From positions 84,010,120 to 84,074,119 of the forward strand of contig NC_133535.1 in NCBI RefSeq assembly GCF_048544455.1: a stretch of DNA of 64,000 nt. Direction: 5' to 3'. How positions within the stretch are numbered: position 1 is the stretch's first letter; the number at the start of each line of letters is the position of its first letter. Positions 34,273 through 45,650 of the stretch are shown here, one piece after another. Below the pieces are notes generated by a model. The model was not told the DNA's origin, did not search any database, and saw only the letters and a program-made list of their open reading frames with translations. The stretch comes from Silene latifolia (taxonomy: Eukaryota > Streptophyta > Magnoliopsida > Caryophyllales > Caryophyllaceae). The translations under genes were made by a program, and so were the position numbers.

Positions 34273-36081
34273 CTAAATCTCATAAGCATGAAATGCGGCA
34301 ACCGCTAAGATTATCCTAGTGGACCGAAGCATAGCGACTGGAGCGAAGGTTTTGTCATAGTGTAGACCATGAACTTGGGTGAAACCTTTTGCCACCAATC
34401 TAGCTTTGTAAACATCTATATGTTTATCCATGTCGAGCTTAATTTTATATATCCATTTACACTGAAGGGGTCGCACACCCTCAGGTAAATCCACCAAGTC
34501 CCATACTTGGTTCTTGTACATGGAATCCATTTCGGACCGCATGGCTTCTAGCCAATGCGAGGAGTCGGGATTAGACATGGCCGATTTGTAGGTAGTGGGT
34601 TCATCACTTTCCAAAAGTAACAAAACACCATCCTCTTCGATGCTACCAAGGTAGCGGTCAGGTGGATTAGAAATCCTACTTGACTTTCTAGGAACAATTA
34701 CCGTTTCAGAGGAGGAGGGAACGTTATCCTCCACGTTCTCCACCTCATTCTCGATTTGTGGCTCTCGAACTTCGTTAAGTTCAAATTTTCTCCCACTCTG
34801 TCTCCTAGAAATAAACTGTTTTTCTAGGAAGACAGCATCATGAGCCACAAACACTTTGTTCTCGTGTTTATTGTAGAAGTAATAGCCACGTGTTTCCCTT
34901 GGGTATCCTACAAAAAGACATTTGTCAGACTTGGGTGCAAGCTTATTGTCGGACTTGATCTTGACATACGCTTTGCAACCCCAAATGCGCATGAATGATA
35001 AATGAGGGACTTTTCCTGTCCATATCTCATATGGAGTCTTATCAGCCGCTTTAGTCGGGCTTCGATTTAGTAAAAATATTGCAGACAAGAGGGCAAAACC
35101 CCAAAATGAACTAGGAAGCTCAGTTAGACTCATCATAGACCAAACCATATTTAGTAAAGTTCGGTTTCTTCTTTCGGCCACACCATTTAGTTGTGGTGTT
35201 CCAGGAGGAGTCCATTGTGATACTATACCACAATCTTTTATGTGTGAATCAAATTTAGAATTTAGGTATTCACCACCACGATCGGATCGCAGGGTCTTAA
35301 TCTTTTTATCCAATTGGTTCTCTACTTCATTCTGAAACTCCTTGAACTTGTCAAAAGCTTCACTCTTGTTCTTCATCAAGTAGACATACTCATATCTAAT
35401 CAAGTGATAAGTAAAAGTAATGAAGTAGTGAAAACCTCCTGTAGCGGTGATGGTTAATGGTCCACACATATCCGTATGTATGAGAGCCAAAACCTCATTA
35501 GCTCGTGTCCCTTTTCTCGCAAAAGGTGCACGAGTCATCTTGCCTAAAAGGCAAGACTCGCATATACCATAAGATTCGAAATTAAATGGTTTGAGCGCTT
35601 TTGATGAAGCAAGTCTCTTAATGCGTCTTTCGTTTATGTGGCCTAAACGACAATGCAAAAGGTAGGATTCATTTAGATCACCCGTTTTAAGCTTTTTAGT
35701 TTCCACATGATAAACGTCATTAACATCATTTAAAACATAAATGCCTACAATTGAAATGGCCTTGCCATAAACCACATCATTCAATGAAAAAGTACAACTA
35801 TTGTCCTTAATCATAAAACAAAAGCCTTCCACGTCTAAAGCGGAAATGGAGATGATGTTCTTGGTTAAAGTTGGTACAAAATAACACTTATTTAAAAACA
35901 ACTCTAAACCACTAGCTAAAGTGAGCACATAGGTCCCCACGGAAACGGCCGCTACTCTAGCTCCATTGCCCATGCGGAGATCCACATCACCTTTTGCTAG
36001 TGCTTGCACGTCCCTTAAACCCTGCAAATGATTACAAAGTTGAGAGCCATATCCGGTATCTAGTACCAAGTGGAAGTGCAA
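34273..36081 (-). pseudogene. COP-3 protease, integrase and RT N-terminus
   Basis: 602 codons. The protease active site is LDTGYGSQLC. Integrase has a CRLGHINERRI...CESC zinc finger, HTDMCGPL, RSDRGGEY and NGVAERRNRTL, which supply the DDE triad. The linker has FISRRQSGR. RT begins at WLEAMRSEMDSMYKNQVWDL and KWIYKIKLDMD...YKARLVAKGFTQ. Domain order PR-INT-RT-RNH proves Ty1/copia. ITFTYHLIRY replaces the usual DDYSRY box. It overlaps gag in another frame because of a frameshift around 36070. Confidence 0.9.
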
Positions 36082-37029
36082 GCATAATTAACGTCTATCA
36101 TATAGAGAGAGGAAATCATACCAATAGGCGTCACACGCCCTTCCTTGAGGTCCTCCAAGTATTTGGAGCAACTTCTCCTATAATGCTCTTTTCCATTACA
36201 ATGGAAACATTCGGCCTCGGAGAGTTTGACACTCTTTGCCTTGGGATTTCCATTCTCAACGGCTTTTCCCTTTCCCTTGTCTTGTTTCTTTGACGATTTC
36301 TTGAATTGGGACTTTTCTTTCCCCTTTCCCTTCCTAACTCCAAGGGACATGTTCTTTAACTTCATAGTTAGAACATCCCCTTTGTCACTCCCACTAGCTT
36401 CCATATCCCTTTCCGCTTGGGTGAGGAGTGCATGAATTTCATGATCTCTTATCCATGCCATTCATGATTTAGTTTACCCTAAAGTGGGAAAACTTGGTGG
36501 GAAGTGAGTGGAGGATGCGATCCACCACAAGAGTTTTAGGATTGTTACACACTAGAAGCTCTAGGATGTCAACATATTTGACCATTTTGAGTACATGGGG
36601 ACCAACCTTTTGGCCCCTCTCAAGCTTTGCTTCAAAGAAGCGTGCCGCCGCATCGTATTGGCGGACTTTAGGTGTTTGTGAAAACATAGTAGTCATACGA
36701 GTGAATATCTCGTACGCATTTAAAGAAATGCATGAAAGCTTGAGATTTGGGGACATCGACCTTATCAACACATTTTTGATATCATTCGACATCCTCACAT
36801 GGTCATCATAGGCGGTCCGCACCGCCGATGAAGCCCTTGGACCGGGCTTGATGGGAGGGGCATCGGTCAAGTAAGTGAGCACGTTGTCGGACAACGCGAC
36901 ACTTTTGATGTTGGATTCCCATTCAAGAAAGTTACTACCGTCATCTTTTAAGATACATTTGTCCATTACGGACCTTAGCCATGAATCTTTGCCTAGTGTA
37001 GTAGTCGATGGAGTGGATGAAGTTGCCAT
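36060..37029 (-). pseudogene. COP-3 gag
   Basis: The ATG is at 37029 and the N-terminus is Ser/Thr-rich. NFLEWESNIKSVALSDNVL then AAARFFEAKLERGQKVGPHV and LHSLPTKFSHF are typical copia gag blocks. A small indel near 36466 changes the frame. The second part has HALLTQAE, a Lys-rich stretch, and the zinc knuckle CFHCNGKEHYRRSC (CX2CX4HX4C, with Glu for the usual Gly before His). Confidence 0.86.
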
Positions 37030-38706
37030 TGCGATTTAAAAAGCTACAACAAAATAAGGAAAAATTAACATTCATTGTTTTAAAATTACTTGTGAAAACA
37101 TGTTTAACAAGTTTTAACATTTATATAAGGATCTCCCACTAAATTATATAAATGATTCTAAGATCCATTTTTAAACAAAAATGTGCATCGCTTGGGCGAA
37201 ACATCCCATAATCGTGTAAATTCAGTAGGTCAACGTTTGACTAATTCTACCTCTAGAACTCTTGGCAACGAATTTCCTTAAATTCATCTACTAGCCCCGG
37301 AACACAAGACCGTCTTATATCCCGTTGAGTCCAACCAAGTTTGGCGCGTGATAACCTTTTATCACTCTACTTACCCGAGGTAAAAAGAAAACACCCCGCT
37401 TGGGCGAGCGTGGCTCTAATGAACAAGGGATTCGTAGGTGTTACTAATTGGTAAGGCTAATCTCAATTTTAGTTATGTGAGAGATGTTGTCAATTTAGTC
37501 ATAAATTCCCTATAAGTGAACTAAGTCTGCGAATGTAAATGACGGGAATTGACAACCGCGAAAATAAAATGATTGTGTGACGATTTTGGCATGCGCGAAA
37601 AATAAAACCAAGCAAGCATATGAATAATCCTAGTATGGCCTCCTAGTTAATAAAAACTAGACTATTACATATCGGAAACCAACTCCTTGGTCCCTTGCCT
37701 CTTCATTCCAAAAGTGGCTCCTTCTTGTGGGATTTGGAACACCTTTCCAAAAATAGACTTCGTCTCGATGTAAATCCGTTTTTTGGAAACGCCGGTTAAA
37801 ATAACTATTACAACTAAATTACATAGCTATTCCTATTATACATTAATTAATAAAATAAATAAAACTATTAATTAATTACAAACCGACGATACGAGATTGT
37901 ATTTAAATTACAAACAAATCGCTATTCCCATTCATTTCGGATAATAACGATTAAAATAAACTAGGCCATACTAGGTACAACAAAATAACTACTTCAAATA
38001 AATGACAATCATTAATTCAACATAAATAAATATGTTTAAAATGCTGTAAAATGATGCCAAAATCGCCCTATCTTACAATCGTTGGTATCCATCTCGGTTT
38101 TGTGGATTTAATCGATTTTTAACTTGTTAAAAATCAATAATTAACACTTAAATCTCATTTAAGTCCAAAATAATTGTCCAAACTATTTTGAACCTAAAAA
38201 ATTAGTCCTCACTAATTTGATGATGAATAATTAGTTTGATTTGGTGATATTTGCTAATTTAATCGGTAAAATCATAACTTTTAAATAATAAATTCAAAAT
38301 AATTGAAAATATTACCAAACATGAAACTAAAAATTTTTGAGTATTCTGGAATACTCCCAAGAACACCAAAAGGTTAAAAATTTTACCCAAAAATTTCGGA
38401 TACATTTTATGAAGAAAAAGATCGATATTTATCGGTTTTTAACCACTAAAACCAATAAACATCAAAACAAGGTGAAAATACATTTTAAATTTTACTTTTA
38501 ACTTATAAAATATATTAATTAATTTACATAAATTTATCAAGGGCAGAATCATCTGTTTCAAACTTATGATTAATTTAATTCACTTTTATCGACTTTTATC
38601 TCATAAAATCAATAAACATGCAAAACTACAAACCAACCTTCGAAATTTTACATATAATCTGTAGAAAATATATATGAAACAATATAAAAATTTCATGACC
38701 CGAATC
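37030..38706 (-). other. COP-3 long leader, cut by COP-4
   Basis: About 1.68 kb of A/T-rich non-coding DNA before gag. Positions 38000-38706 match the COP-1 leader at 15780-16486. With the 254 bp that COP-1 shows up to the primer-binding site, the full leader would be about 1.9 kb. COP-4 inserted at 38707, so the COP-3 primer-binding site and 5' LTR lie outside the window. Confidence 0.8.
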
Positions 38707-40008
38707 TGTTGGAATATGTGTCCTCCGACAATAATGCGATCACAATTGTCGATCATATTGATCACATGTTTAAATCTCATTTTAAGAATACGTAAGGGAT
38801 GATTCATTTTATAGTCAACTGATCAACATTAATCGGTAACGATTGTCTTGCTAGAGTTTGACGTTACTGTCGTGGGACGGTGGTGGTCAGTTGATCCCTT
38901 AAGGTCACACCTAAAGGATGATGCTCTTATCTATAAAGTTGATTAATTGTATGGCGATGCAAGTTGATCAATTCCTTAAAATTGAACAATTCAATTTGTG
39001 AGAGAGAATAATTATCTTATTGTAATGGGATTAAATAAGATTTATTTTAGTAATAAAATGCTTTGTTACTAAAATTGTTTATTGTTTGAGAAACAATAGA
39101 GATAAGAATGAATGGTTAATTATAATTACAAAATGTTGTGAATTATAATTACATGACCCATTTTATTTATGTGATCAAGTATCACTAGTCAATTTATTGG
39201 ATGTAATTTAATTAATTCATGAAATGATATTTATGTGATAAATATGCATTAAATTAATTAATAACATGTATCATACTACATGTGACATATTGTGTGACAA
39301 TTGACAAATTGACAAAATAAAATGGTGGTCCATATTATGAGTAAACCGAAATGGAGGAGGAGTTAGTGGGTTGTGGTTATTTTATTTTATGTGATAAAAA
39401 TAAAACGATGATGCCTATACCTAATAGCCTTACACCTACTCTTACACATCTATTTTCTTGTGAAGACAAAAAGTGGAAAGTAGATGCCCTATACTCCACT
39501 CCAACCGTGAACCCTCCACAATGAAGAGGATTAATTTCTCTTATTATTCATTCTAATATATCACATGCAAAAGGTTCATGAATTATGCTCACTTCTCTCT
39601 CTTTAATCTTCATCAAAACATGAGATTTTTGATTCAAATTGTTCATAAAAGATTACTAAAATTATTAGTGTAATATATGAGTGTTAGTAATCAATTTTAA
39701 GGTAAACTACTAAACTAATATCTAGCTAATATTATTTAGTGGGGATAAGGGATAATCTTGGGTGCAATCAAGTGGAGAATCTCTACTTTGGAATTTTTGG
39801 AGGATCATCCTTATATTCATTGTAGCTCAAGAACTAACAAGAAGGAGATCTTGTTGGTGCCCAATAATCCGAAATCTTCAATGTAAGATGATGATCTTCT
39901 TAATATTTACTTATTGTTTGCATGCATAAGATCAACATTTAATTTTATGACTAAATTAATTTGAAACATATATGAATATGTATAGTAATGAGATATAGAT
40001 TTCCAACA
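38707..40008 (+). repeat. COP-4 5' LTR (Ty1/copia)
   Basis: 1302 bp, TGTTGGAATATGTGTCC...TTTCCAACA. It is related to but clearly diverged from the COP-2 LTR. It interrupts the COP-3 leader after gaatc (38702-38706). The matching duplication would lie to the right of the window. Confidence 0.87.
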
Positions 40009-40024
40009 AGCGGTATCAAGAGCC
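40009..40024 (+). other. COP-4 primer-binding site
   Basis: AGCGGTATCAAGAGCC directly follows the LTR. It is an imperfect initiator tRNA-Met site like that of COP-2, with a different change at one position. Confidence 0.75.
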
Positions 40025-42198
40025 TTAGGTTGTTTGCATGCAAATCGGTTATAATTTTTCCGAGTTATACGATTAACATATAAAACTTATAAATTTGTGT
40101 TTATTATGATATATCACGAAATTTATTATGCATGTTAAAGTTTCTGATCCTAAAATGTATTTAGGATATTTTGGTTAATTTATGGATTTTTATTGTTCAT
40201 TTTATTTAATAATGGCATTAAAATGGGATTTTATGATAAAAATGTCATTTTTGGACTAAAATTAGCTAAACTTCGTATTTTCCAGTGGTTTTTAGATATG
40301 TTTTCACATATATTATTTTAGATGATATGAAAATTTTCAGAATTTCTGGAGTTTTTATGCTCGAAATATGGATTTTTCATGATAAAAATCGAATTTAAAT
40401 GAAAAATAGGTTAATATGAGAAATATTTCGAATCTAGTCATAGAAATTTAGTATGTTGTCACATGAAATTTTAAAAGATGTTTGTAAAATAATAGGCTAT
40501 AATGAAGTCTTTTTGCATGATTTATGAATTTTTGATGAAAAATAGCATAAATAGTGACTTAATTAGTGAATAATTGCTAAAACATACTTCATGACTAAGG
40601 AAAAACGTCACATGTTGCATTTTATTACCTATTTCAGATCTAAAATTGAAAAGCTGATAAATATAATTTTTCTCATGTTTTTATGATAATATTTGATAAA
40701 TCCGGTAAATCGCAACATAGTTTTTCCTTGATAATTTTCGAAATTTTTAACCTAAGTTTTTGAACATTATGAGTGTCATGGTATTTTTCTAGAATGTTCA
40801 TGAGTTTAAATTTCAAATTTCAAATTTATTTAAAATTTTTGTGATTTATTTGGAGTTTAAGGCATTTTATTGTAATTTTAAGTCCTTTTATGAACAATAT
40901 TTAGAAATATAAGTTAATTATTTTTAAATATTAGTGGAGACTAATTTTGAGTCCTAAGTTGTTTAGGGTAATTAACTTGTGCATAAATATGATTTTATGT
41001 AATTATTGTGATTTTAAAAGGTTGAATCACGCAAATTCGTAAAAACCGTTTAATATACGATATTGGCTCCTTAAAGGCGATTTAGCATAAAATTGGGCAG
41101 GTTCATACATATAATGCTGCATTTTATTTATGATTGTCAAAATTTTACTTTATGTAATTTTACTTAGTATGGCCTTAGTTTTTAATTGGTATTACCCGAA
41201 ATGTATGGGAATATCGATTCGGTTGTAATTTATTGTGATCTCGTATCACCGTTTTGTAATTTAATAGATTTATTTTATTTTAATTACATATGTATAATAG
41301 GAAATTATGTAATTTGTTATGTAATTTAATTATTTCGGAGTTGTTTGAAGACGGTGTCACTCAAGAAGGCGATACATAAAGACGGTGTTACCTCGAGATG
41401 CGTGTTATAACCGAAGTTCAAGGGACCAATGGAGTTGGTTTCCGAATATGTAATATTTAATTAGATTTTCTATTTTAGGAAGGCCATACTAGAATTTAAT
41501 TTATGCTTTGCATTTTATTTATATGTTGCATGCATCGCTAAATCGCCATAACTAAAACATGCATTGTCATTTTAATCGAGTTTATCGACCGTGTCAATTA
41601 TAATTATCATAGTTCACCGCTTTAGTTCACTTAAAACGTGATAGATAATAAATTGACATGACCTCTCGCTAAAAATAAACAATTGAGACATAGCCTTACC
41701 AAAAAGTAGAAACCATGAAAACCTATTTCGCGAGGGAGTGCACTCGGCCATCCCGGGGTACAAACCTTTTTCCGTAGGGGAAGTGGGTGATAAATGTCTA
41801 TCCACCAAATTCGTGCTGATGAGGGTTTCATCGGCTATCCCGTGCCCAAGTTGATGTGAATTTGGATCATGGACACATTTATTTGAAATTTGGATTGAGC
41901 TCAACGGAAGTATTCGTGACCGTAGTCGCATGTGTTCCGGGCTATAGATAAATATTAGAGTAATTTTATTGACCGAGAATTCTAAAAGTAGAATCGATTA
42001 AAGAGTTAGTCCACCGAGTTATATTGATAAGGGTTTCATCATCCCGTGCCCAAGTTAATATAAATTTGGATCTCGGAATCATTTATCATAGTTGGGTAGA
42101 GGTCACTATGTAAATGCCTTACTTGTTATTTACAAGTATTAATAAAACGATAAATATTAAGTTTTCCACTATTCCGTTATTATATTGTTCTATTTCTT
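40025..42198 (+). other. COP-4 leader, cut by ATH-1
   Basis: Homologous to the COP-2 leader (23310-25520) in order and orientation. It stops where ATH-1 begins, inside a segment that in COP-2 continues uninterrupted (TTCTATTTCTTTACCAC near 25503). No gene. Confidence 0.8.
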
Positions 42199-42777
42199 TG
42201 ATGCCCGTCGTTGTGTGCACCAAAAATAAAATTTATAATTCCTAACTACAACTATAGATAGCGGTAGCGGGGTCGAACCACAGAGAGGCAGATGTAATTA
42301 TTAGTTGTCTAATTTCAGTCTAGGGTAACGATTATGTGGGGGTTTTTTGAATTGGTCTATAACTAATGAGCAATAAACAAAAGAAATGTATAAAATCAAA
42401 TATAAAAAGGGTACTAAGATGGTCGGTTCACTGTAGTTTCGGCTGCAGCATACTAAGTAGGTCTGAAATAAACCCATGAGGCGGGAAAATAAGAGGTCCT
42501 CTCGGTCCACTCTCAACAAGTAGCGTCTTTCGATCTCGCTACGGGTCCCTAATATCACTAGTACTGACGCTCGTCCTGAAAAGTGACTAATAACCTAAAC
42601 TTTACCTATCTTTCGATCTTAGCATAGTTTAGTCATTTTAATTGGTAGTCTAACAACCTTCCCTATATTTCGATCTAATGGGTCAGTCAATTACTAAGCA
42701 TTCTACTAGTCGCGTACACTCGATTCATCAAATATAGAATTTAAAGCAATTAAAACGAAGCAAAACCTCACGTGGCC

Positions 42778-42810
42778 AGTCGATCGACCAGGGTGTGCGA
42801 TCGATCGACC
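42778..42810. repeat. ATH-1 palindrome pair 1
   Basis: Two 12-bp sites, AGTCGATCGACC at 42778 and GATCGATCGACC at 42799, start 21 bp apart. Confidence 0.85.
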
Positions 42811-43312
42811 GTGGCGAGACTCAGATCGTACTATCCTACTGCCGCCTAATTCTATAGATCCCCTACATCCTAGCACGAGGTATTTAGCTACTCATGGCTA
42901 CGATAAGAAAAACAATAAAATTGACTAATAAAGCAGAAGAATTCATGATTAAAACGACAAATTAAACAATTAACAATAAACGATAAATTTGGCTTTCGGG
43001 AGACTATTCTAGCAATTCCTATACTGCGAATGAAATAAACAATGAAACTGAACAGAAGAATACCGAAGAAGAATTGAAAAGAGAGATCCAGAACCGAAAG
43101 CGAAAGGAACTTTATTAATGGAAGAACAATAATCTCGAACCCTAATTATGAAAAAAGAACTAAAACTAAATCAAAGCTTGATAAAAACTGCATGATTGTT
43201 CTCAAAACCTAGCTTACGTTATATAGAATACAACGAAGTTCTTATTTCCAAAACCTAACTACTATGGGCTTGCTATTCCTCGATCTTTTTGTTTGCGTCA
43301 GAGTGGCGGCTT

Positions 43313-43416
43313 GGTCGATCGACCGCTATGACCGGTCGATCGACTGAGCTAAGCTGAACAGGAGTTCCTGTAATTCGGGCTCTGGTCGATCGACCATAGG
43401 GTCCAGTCGATCGACT
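43313..43416. repeat. ATH-1 palindrome pairs 2 and 3
   Basis: GGTCGATCGACC sites or one-base variants start at 43313, 43334, 43384 and 43405. Both pairs are spaced exactly 21 bp. Confidence 0.87.
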
Positions 43417-43697
43417 AAAGTAGCTGATAATCCGCTTTAAATTCTCATGGATTCGTCTTTCGGACCTCGAAATGCGCACCAAGTTCGTTTCTCGAGTCTC
43501 TACTTCACGTCAAATGCAATACAAGGTACTCGGGGATGGATTTAGCTCAATATCTACTCATTTCCGCATAAATCTGCAATATTATATAAAAATACGAAAG
43601 TAGACGAAATGGGGCAAATAGTAGCATAAACTACACAAATGAGCTCTAAAATGCGTGTAAAATGGGGTGTAAAACATCATATTTAAGACACGCATCA

Positions 43698-43752
43698 AAC
43701 TTTCCCAAACCAAACCCGTGCTTGTCCCCAAGCAAGAACTAGAGTCGATCAT
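43698..43752 (-). other. ATH-1 polypurine tract with hairpin
   Basis: The minus strand reads GCTTG-GGGA-CAAGC (43720-43733, a 5-bp stem) followed by GGGTTTGGTTTGGGAAAGTT up to the LTR at 43697. The purine-rich end is the plus-strand primer of reverse transcription. ATH-2 inserted at 43753. Confidence 0.8.
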
Positions 43753-44099
43753 TGATGTGACCATAATTAGCGCATATTTAGCCCCCGAATTAGCCTTGTT
43801 CCCATGCTTTTTAGTGCATATTTGGGTCATTTATTGTCTTTAGTTCTTTGTTTTGCATATTCTTTGAGATTTTGATCCCTTGGTAGGAAAGGAGTGCAAA
43901 TCTTGCATTTTCATGGCAAAACGAGACTAAGTTGATTGAATTCAATGACCAAGCATCAAGGAGAGACAAGATTAGAAGGCCTTTGTACATATGATAGTAG
44001 ATGAGCAATGTTGTGAAAGGATCCTTGCATCCCCGAGGAAATCCCCAAGGATTTTATGAAGAAAAGGGAAGAAAAGAAGAAGAAACCGTGCTGAGTTAC

Positions 44100-44267
44100 A
44101 ATCCGAGCGGATTGTCCTGAATCCGCCCGTCCTCCTCAAGCACAATCCGTGCGTCTTCCTCCAAAGAAGCCCGGGTTAGCAGCCCCCAGAATCTGCCCGG
44201 ATTCCCCTGAAGACGCCCGTCTTCCCCCGCCTGAATCCGCCCGTCCCGACTCCAATACACACGGATT
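44100..44267. repeat. ATH-2 palindrome array in the 5' LTR
   Basis: Eight 14-bp sites start at 44100, 44120, 44144, 44164, 44190, 44210, 44234 and 44254, giving spacings 20, 24, 20, 26, 20, 24, 20. Sites are built from half-sites AATCCG or AAGACG, two free bases, and a partner such as CGGATT or CGTCTT. The best are AATCCGAGCGGATT (44100) and AAGACGCCCGTCTT (44210). Confidence 0.88.
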
Positions 44268-44412
44268 CCAGTACAGCGAAATTTCGTCTTCTCCAAGCTA
44301 CAAAGAAAGAAGCCCTTCCTTCGAAAAATACCGGCTTCTCCCTGCTCAATCTAAAAAGTGTAATTACTAGTTTAGCCTTTAGTTAACCCTAATGCATCCA
44401 CCTAATTTCCAC

Positions 44413-44420
44413 TATAAATA
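44413..44420 (+). promoter_or_regulatory. TATA box in the ATH-2 5' LTR
   Basis: TATAAATA lies about 150 bp after the palindrome array and is kept in the 3' LTR (60276-60283). It probably sets the start of element RNA. Confidence 0.65.
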
Positions 44421-45514
44421 CCTCATTAGTCTAATTAGGAGAGGAGGTTCTTCTTATCAATAATTAGAGTAGTTAATATCAATCAAATCTCTCTTTAGTA
44501 TTGTAATCAACAATTAATCAAGTTCTAATACAAGTTTTATTTCCTTAATCTCTCTTTTGTTCATCCTTTATTTTGGGTAATTGAAGATTATTTGGGTTAT
44601 AATTGGGAGATTGACAACCTCTCAATCAAGCATCAAGTACTTCTTTTATTCTTTGCTTTATTATTGGAATCATTAGTAGGTATAATTCTCTTAATCCCTT
44701 TTTAATTATTGTTAATCACTTTCATTTATTCATCATGTTTCCTTTTGTTGGTATGATTGACAACCTTTCTAGTATGATCAACATGATAATGACTGAGTAG
44801 TGACCTAGCTAGGGTTAATGGGTAATTAGGGGAAACCAACATGGGGAATGATTCATGCTTAAATTAATATGCTTTCATGGTTTATTTGCTTGCTTGTTTT
44901 GATCTCAACTCATGCACATGTTATGTTTGATGAAATGTGAGCCTATGAATCCTTGCATTGTTTACCCATCACCTATCTTTTCAATGAGACTTGTAAGACA
45001 TAAACCAACTCGAGTCTCATTAGACCATGCATGTTGTTGAGTAGGGAAGACTAAGTCGACTTGTAGGTGTTGTACAATCTAATCGATTCGGCTCCGGGAC
45101 CCAAACTTTCCTAGGATTGTAAGATATAACCCAACTCAACCCATCACAACAATAATTGCTTGCTTATAATTTGAGAACATGTTTGTATGATCAATTCCCA
45201 TGATTCCCCTATGACCCCATGACACCCTAGTGCTTTTTATCAATTGTTTACAACCCTTTTATTTCATCTTGCTTATTTACTTTCATTGTTATTTAGTTAG
45301 TGACCTTCTACATCAACCCAAATTTTGACACCCCTAAGACACCACTAGTTTCAATAGAAATCTCATCTCAATTACCGTCCCTTGGGATCCGACCTTTACT
45401 TGCCTCTTTACTAATTGTAGAGTTGTTTGTGAAGCTATAAATTGTGTTTTGATTCGGACGTGACCCAACGCCAACATCTATTAAATTGTGAACACGAAAC
45501 GGACCGATCAAAAA

Positions 45515-45532
45515 TGGCGCCATAGCCGGGGA
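45515..45532 (+). other. ATH-2 primer-binding site
   Basis: TGGCGCCATAGCCGGGGA begins four bases after the LTR. It matches the 3' end of plant tRNA-Asp as used by Athila elements, with two changes (usual TGGCGCCGTTGCCGGGGA). Confidence 0.87.
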
Positions 45533-45650
45533 CGGTGTTAACTTGATTTAGATTTTCTTACATTGTTATTAGTTGTGTCTTTCTTTGCCTTGGGGAAGTA
45601 AAACTCCTCAAGGTTTGTTCTAATTGTTTTCGAGTTGTTTGATATTTTGC

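Larger units (their letters stand above)
42199..43697 (-). repeat. ATH-1 3' LTR (Athila-like)
   Basis: 1499 bp. It starts on the minus strand with TGATGCGTGTC at 43697 and ends ACGGGCATCA at 42199. A polypurine tract lies on its upstream (right) side, so it is a 3' LTR. Three pairs of GGTCGATCGACC-type palindromes lie within it. A TATATAA-like box is on the minus strand near 43218. The left flank is ttctt. Confidence 0.82.
43753..45510 (+). repeat. ATH-2 5' LTR
   Basis: 1758 bp, TGATGTGACC...ACCGATCA. It differs from the 3' LTR at roughly 35 positions by eye. It holds a palindrome array at 44100-44267 and a TATA box at 44413. Confidence 0.93.
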
